Positions 18,306-20,413 of a stretch of 20,413 nt of DNA are shown piece after piece. The stretch is taken from IMG/VR virus record IMGVR_UViG_3300042542_002927, positions 1 through 20,413 of that record; one strand, 5' to 3'. Position 1 is the first letter of the stretch, and each line of letters begins with the position of its first letter. This DNA is from a virus. Both the position numbers and the translations under genes were made by a program. The notes beneath the pieces are model-generated. The model was given only the letters and a program-made list of their open reading frames with translations, searched no databases and was not told the DNA's origin.

Positions 18306-18698
18306 ATGACAAAAGAGCAACAATTAGAACATCGTTTAGCCATGGTAGCTGACGATTTAAAAGTAATCAGAAAATTCATCGCACAACGAGGTTTAACCGA
18401 GGCATTCCAAATGCGTTCATCAACATCAGATGAAGCCTTTACGAACCTTAACAACATCGAAATAGCCTGTGATTTAACAAGCAATGAATCTTTGACTTGG
18501 GGTTTTTATAACTATGAAGAAGTGAATGAAATCATCAAGAAACTGAAAGCTATTGATATTGATGGAGAGAGAATGCAGTATATCCTTGAAAAGGTTGGTA
18601 TGAGTGACCAAATGCACCGCCAACTTATAATGACAAAAACAATTGCAGATACTGAACTTTTATTAGAAGAAAAATCAAGTATGTTTGACAAAAAATAA
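18306..18698 (+). CDS. Helical hypothetical protein, 130 residues
   Basis: The sequence is helix-rich: MTKEQQLEHRLAMVADDLKV, then an Asn/Thr-rich loop and YEEVNEIIKKLKAIDIDGER, ending in TELLLEEKSSMFDKK. No family is recognised. It has no promoter of its own and depends on read-through from the micropeptide gene. Confidence 0.82.
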   Translation: MTKEQQLEHRLAMVADDLKVIRKFIAQRGLTEAFQMRSSTSDEAFTNLNNIEIACDLTSNESLTWGFYNYEEVNEIIKKLKAIDIDGERMQYILEKVGMSDQMHRQLIMTKTIADTELLLEEKSSMFDKK

Positions 18699-18709
18699 TT
18701 GAAAAAAGA

Positions 18710-18741
18710 TTTGGAATTGTGAAAACTTTTCCTTATCTTTG
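18710..18741 (+). promoter_or_regulatory. Promoter with mismatched hairpin arms
   Basis: TTTG 18710-18713, 20 nt, TATCTTTG 18734-18741. The left arm GGAATTGT belongs to one hairpin type and the right arm ACTTTTCC to another, so two central pairs fail. It drives gene 18764. Confidence 0.85.
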
Positions 18742-18763
18742 TATTCTAATCAAATCAAATATC

Positions 18764-19024
18764 ATGACAACAGTAGGAAAACTAATCGAATTACTAAGTG
18801 CTTACCCTAAAGATATGGTAATCACAAACGAACAAAATCAGCCATTTATCCACATGGTTAATGGAAGTGAAGAAAGTGTAATTTTATCAACAACAAAACC
18901 CATTGGATATTGTAATCGTAGTGGTGAATATGTTTACCCATCAGTTGTTGAGGGCTATTCAGCTTATAGCCCCGAATTAGATGAAGACCTTTACGATATA
19001 GAGTGGACACCATTAGAAAAATAA
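18764..19024 (+). CDS. Conserved hypothetical protein, 86 residues
   Basis: ATG 18764 follows the leader; an in-frame start at 18719 is inside the promoter. MTTVGKLIELLSAYPKDMVI is a beginning seen in many phage hypothetical proteins; then come strands with IGYCNRSGEYVYPSVVEGY and the acidic end DEDLYDIEWTPLEK. No known function. Confidence 0.83.
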   Translation: MTTVGKLIELLSAYPKDMVITNEQNQPFIHMVNGSEESVILSTTKPIGYCNRSGEYVYPSVVEGYSAYSPELDEDLYDIEWTPLEK

Positions 19025-19035
19025 TTGAAAAAAGA

Positions 19036-19067
19036 TTTGGAAAAGTCATTTATTTTCCTTATCTTTG
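19036..19067 (+). promoter_or_regulatory. Promoter with broken hairpin
   Basis: TTTG 19036-19039, 20 nt, TATCTTTG 19060-19067. The left part is the AAAAAGATTTGGAAAAGTC type, but the right part (ATTTATTTTCC) does not pair with it. Confidence 0.85.
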
Positions 19068-19092
19068 TATCATAATCAAATCAAATAACATT

Positions 19093-19368
19093 ATGCAATT
19101 TATTAGCAAAGTAGCCGCAGTTGAGCTTATCAACCAATCCAAAGGTAAAATCTTCACCGCTGAATTCAGAAAGAAAGACAACACCACACGAGTAATGAAT
19201 TGCCGTTTGGGTGTAACCAAAGGTGTAACAGGTAGTGGTATGGCTTACAATCCAAGTCTTAAGGGGTTAAAGCCAGTGTATGATATGCAAGTCAAAGAAT
19301 GGCGAATGATTAACCTTGACACTATTACAAGGCTAACAATCAAAGGTGAAAATTATCTTGTACACTAA
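19093..19368 (+). CDS. Conserved phage hypothetical, SH3-like small protein
   Basis: ATG 19093 is the start after the leader. GKIFTAEFRKKDNTTRVMNC, RLGVTKGVTGSGMAYNPSLK and the ending EWRMINLDTITRLTIKGENY match an uncharacterised phage family I recall. Alternating strands suggest a small beta-barrel. It is basic; nucleic-acid binding is plausible but unproven. Confidence 0.85.
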   Translation: MQFISKVAAVELINQSKGKIFTAEFRKKDNTTRVMNCRLGVTKGVTGSGMAYNPSLKGLKPVYDMQVKEWRMINLDTITRLTIKGENYLVH

Positions 19369-19386
19369 AAAATAATTGAAAAAAGA

Positions 19387-19418
19387 TTTGGAAAAGTGAA
19401 AACTTTTCCTTATCTTTG
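19387..19418 (+). promoter_or_regulatory. Promoter with GAAA hairpin, GGAAAAGT arm
   Basis: TTTG 19387-19390, 20 nt, TATCTTTG 19411-19418. It drives gene 19442. Confidence 0.87.
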
Positions 19419-19441
19419 TATTCTAATCAAAACAAACAACT

Positions 19442-19711
19442 ATGTTCAAATCAACATTAAGAAAAGGCTTTCAAATTACTTTTGAAAACGGGTGGACAAT
19501 ATCTGTACAATGGGGTTATGGAAACTATTGTGATAATAGAAGTATATCACAAGACGGATGGAACAACACAAAGGACTTGGAGAGTAAAACGGCAGAAATT
19601 GCCATGTGGGATAAAGACGATAAATGGTTTGACTTTGGTACTGATGAAGTTAAAGGCTATTGTTCGGCAAATGAAGTGGCAGAGTGGATTGACAAGTGTA
19701 GCAAATTTTAA
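19442..19711 (+). CDS. Conserved phage hypothetical protein, 89 residues
   Basis: GFQITFENGWTISVQWGYGN opens the protein, followed by TAEIAMWDKDDKWFDFGTDE and VKGYCSANEVAEWIDKCSKF. This layout recurs in hypothetical proteins of phages of very different hosts. A second frame over the same stretch is a shadow. No function is known. Confidence 0.87.
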   Translation: MFKSTLRKGFQITFENGWTISVQWGYGNYCDNRSISQDGWNNTKDLESKTAEIAMWDKDDKWFDFGTDEVKGYCSANEVAEWIDKCSKF

Positions 19712-19720
19712 CAAAAAAGA

Positions 19721-19752
19721 TTTGGAAAAGTGAAAACTTTTCCTTATCTTTG
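19721..19752 (+). promoter_or_regulatory. Promoter with GAAA hairpin, GGAAAAGT arm
   Basis: TTTG 19721-19724, 20 nt, TATCTTTG 19745-19752. It drives gene 19776. Confidence 0.87.
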
Positions 19753-19775
19753 TATTCTAATCAAAAACAAAAGAT

Positions 19776-19991
19776 ATGAGCAATATTAGATTTATTACAG
19801 TAACCAACAATTACAACCAAATGATTGGAACCAAAATGGTTTTAAGTGTCAATGGTATTCAAGGTATGTATCCACATGAAGATGGTATAGGTAGCACATT
19901 AAAGCACGATTCACATAACAATGGTGGTTATAAGGTTGTTGAATCAGTTGAAGAAATTTTGAAACTTATTGAGCAATCAAGAGCAATTTAA
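19776..19991 (+). CDS. Small beta-rich hypothetical protein, 71 residues
   Basis: MSNIRFITVTNNYNQMIGTK, then a strand-loop part and a closing helix VVESVEEILKLIEQSRAI. The strand order and closing V-x-E-S-x-E-E-I helix recall FlbD-like small proteins; the similarity is loose and may be only structural. It is complete, with its own promoter. Confidence 0.78.
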   Translation: MSNIRFITVTNNYNQMIGTKMVLSVNGIQGMYPHEDGIGSTLKHDSHNNGGYKVVESVEEILKLIEQSRAI

Positions 19992-20007
19992 AAAAGTTGA
20001 AAAAATA

Positions 20008-20039
20008 TTTGGAAATGTGAAAACTTTTCCTTATCTTTG
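20008..20039 (+). promoter_or_regulatory. Promoter of the right-edge gene
   Basis: TTTG 20008-20011, 20 nt, TATCTTTG 20032-20039. The GAAA hairpin has one mismatch (GGAAATGT against ACTTTTCC). Confidence 0.86.
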
Positions 20040-20062
20040 TATTCTAATCAATTAAATAAATT

Positions 20063-20413
20063 ATGGAAAAATTTGAAATTGTATCGGGAACACTTGTTTG
20101 TTCCGACCCTTGCTACTCAATTCCGACTTGGTGTCAAGGTATCGTAGAAAACGTAAAGAAAGGCACTTGGGTTGCTGACGTTGAAGAAGATGAATCTTGG
20201 GGTCGTAGAATAGCTGAATTACGTATTAACCACGTAAATCATTTTCTATCGGGTAAGTTTGAAGAAATGCCTTTTAGTGCTGGGGTTGATAGTGGGCAAT
20301 TTGGCTTCTTTGACAAAGAGTTTTATCGTAATGATGAGAAAGCAAAAGAGTTAAAAAAACACAATTTTGGTGATGATTACGATACGGAAGAAGGTGATGA
20401 GTGGTATCGTGCT
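20063..20413 (+). CDS. Conserved hypothetical protein, 5' part only
   Basis: The gene runs off the window after 117 codons. FEIVSGTLVCSDPCYSIPTW, then KKGTWVADVEEDESWGRRIA and SAGVDSGQFGFFDKEFYR resemble proteins of phages and bacteria in which a V-D-S/A-G-x-x-x-F-x-D motif is conserved, somewhat like DUF4241. No activity is known. The start follows the standard leader. Confidence 0.82.
   Translation, partial: MEKFEIVSGTLVCSDPCYSIPTWCQGIVENVKKGTWVADVEEDESWGRRIAELRINHVNHFLSGKFEEMPFSAGVDSGQFGFFDKEFYRNDEKAKELKKHNFGDDYDTEEGDEWYRA

Noticed and set aside
19482-19733. 83-codon frame overlapping gene 19442
   Set aside because: The 19442 frame has the recognisable phage family pattern and the correct position after the leader; this one is a shadow and runs into the next promoter.
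16411-20039. CRISPR-like array of regularly repeated ~45-nt units
   Set aside because: The repeats are separated by 250-700 nt of coding sequence and contain promoter boxes; there are no short spacers.
1-20413. Alternative genetic code with a reassigned TAG, as in some Bacteroidota phages
   Set aside because: The genes at 3647 and 18018 end cleanly at TAG with a repeat or terminator just after, and no gene is interrupted by in-frame TAG.

Overview
The window reads as an accessory (probably early) region of a large, AT-rich double-stranded DNA phage of Bacteroidota; a large plasmid of the same host group is the main alternative. Almost every gene is preceded by the Bacteroidota-type promoter, a -33 TTTG and a -7 TAnnTTTG. 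Leaders are A-rich and carry no Shine-Dalgarno sequence, as is usual in that phylum. Gene content is phage-like: a gene 88-type protein, a DUF932 protein, a SprT-like metalloprotease, a membrane-anchored glucosaminidase, a DUF1281-type protein, an HNH endonuclease, a methyltransferase-like protein and many small proteins resembling uncharacterised phage families. No structural, replication or integrase gene is present. TAA, TAG and TGA all behave as stops.

Layout. 1-3520: the end of a gp88-type gene, then DUF932, SprT and small genes. 3531-3957: two attC-like inverted repeats bracketing a 51-residue membrane-protein gene; the second holds tRNA T-arm-like sequence. 4066-10876: a run of one-promoter, one-gene units on the plus strand, including the glucosaminidase. 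10866-12950: a different patch with an HNH gene on the minus strand lying between two paralogous small genes, a GC-richer stretch that looks like a ~410-nt structured RNA, and two minus-strand genes with classical terminators. 13042-20413: plus-strand one-promoter, one-gene units again, running off the right edge.

The main result is the architecture. I locate 44 promoter candidates by hand (41 plus, 3 minus). In 39 the -33/-7 spacer is exactly 20 nt and in five it is 19. At many junctions the promoter is fused to an RNA hairpin that ends the upstream gene. The TTTG lies in the hairpin's left arm or loop, and the -7 box follows the right arm, so a transcript started there never contains the hairpin. 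In one class the hairpin fills the -33/-7 spacer as an 8-bp stem with a GAAA loop, and three arm sequences covary. Four genes have the ATG exactly 4 nt after the -7 box and are probably leaderless. A second theme is a short non-coding element with core GTATACTCCA (GTACTCCA in the fourth copy), found 35-47 nt downstream of a promoter in four non-coding gaps, on the same strand as that promoter.

Functions are mostly unknown. The small genes look like an individually transcribed set, switched on together by host sigma factor and exchanged as cassettes through the near-identical promoter repeats; that is inference.
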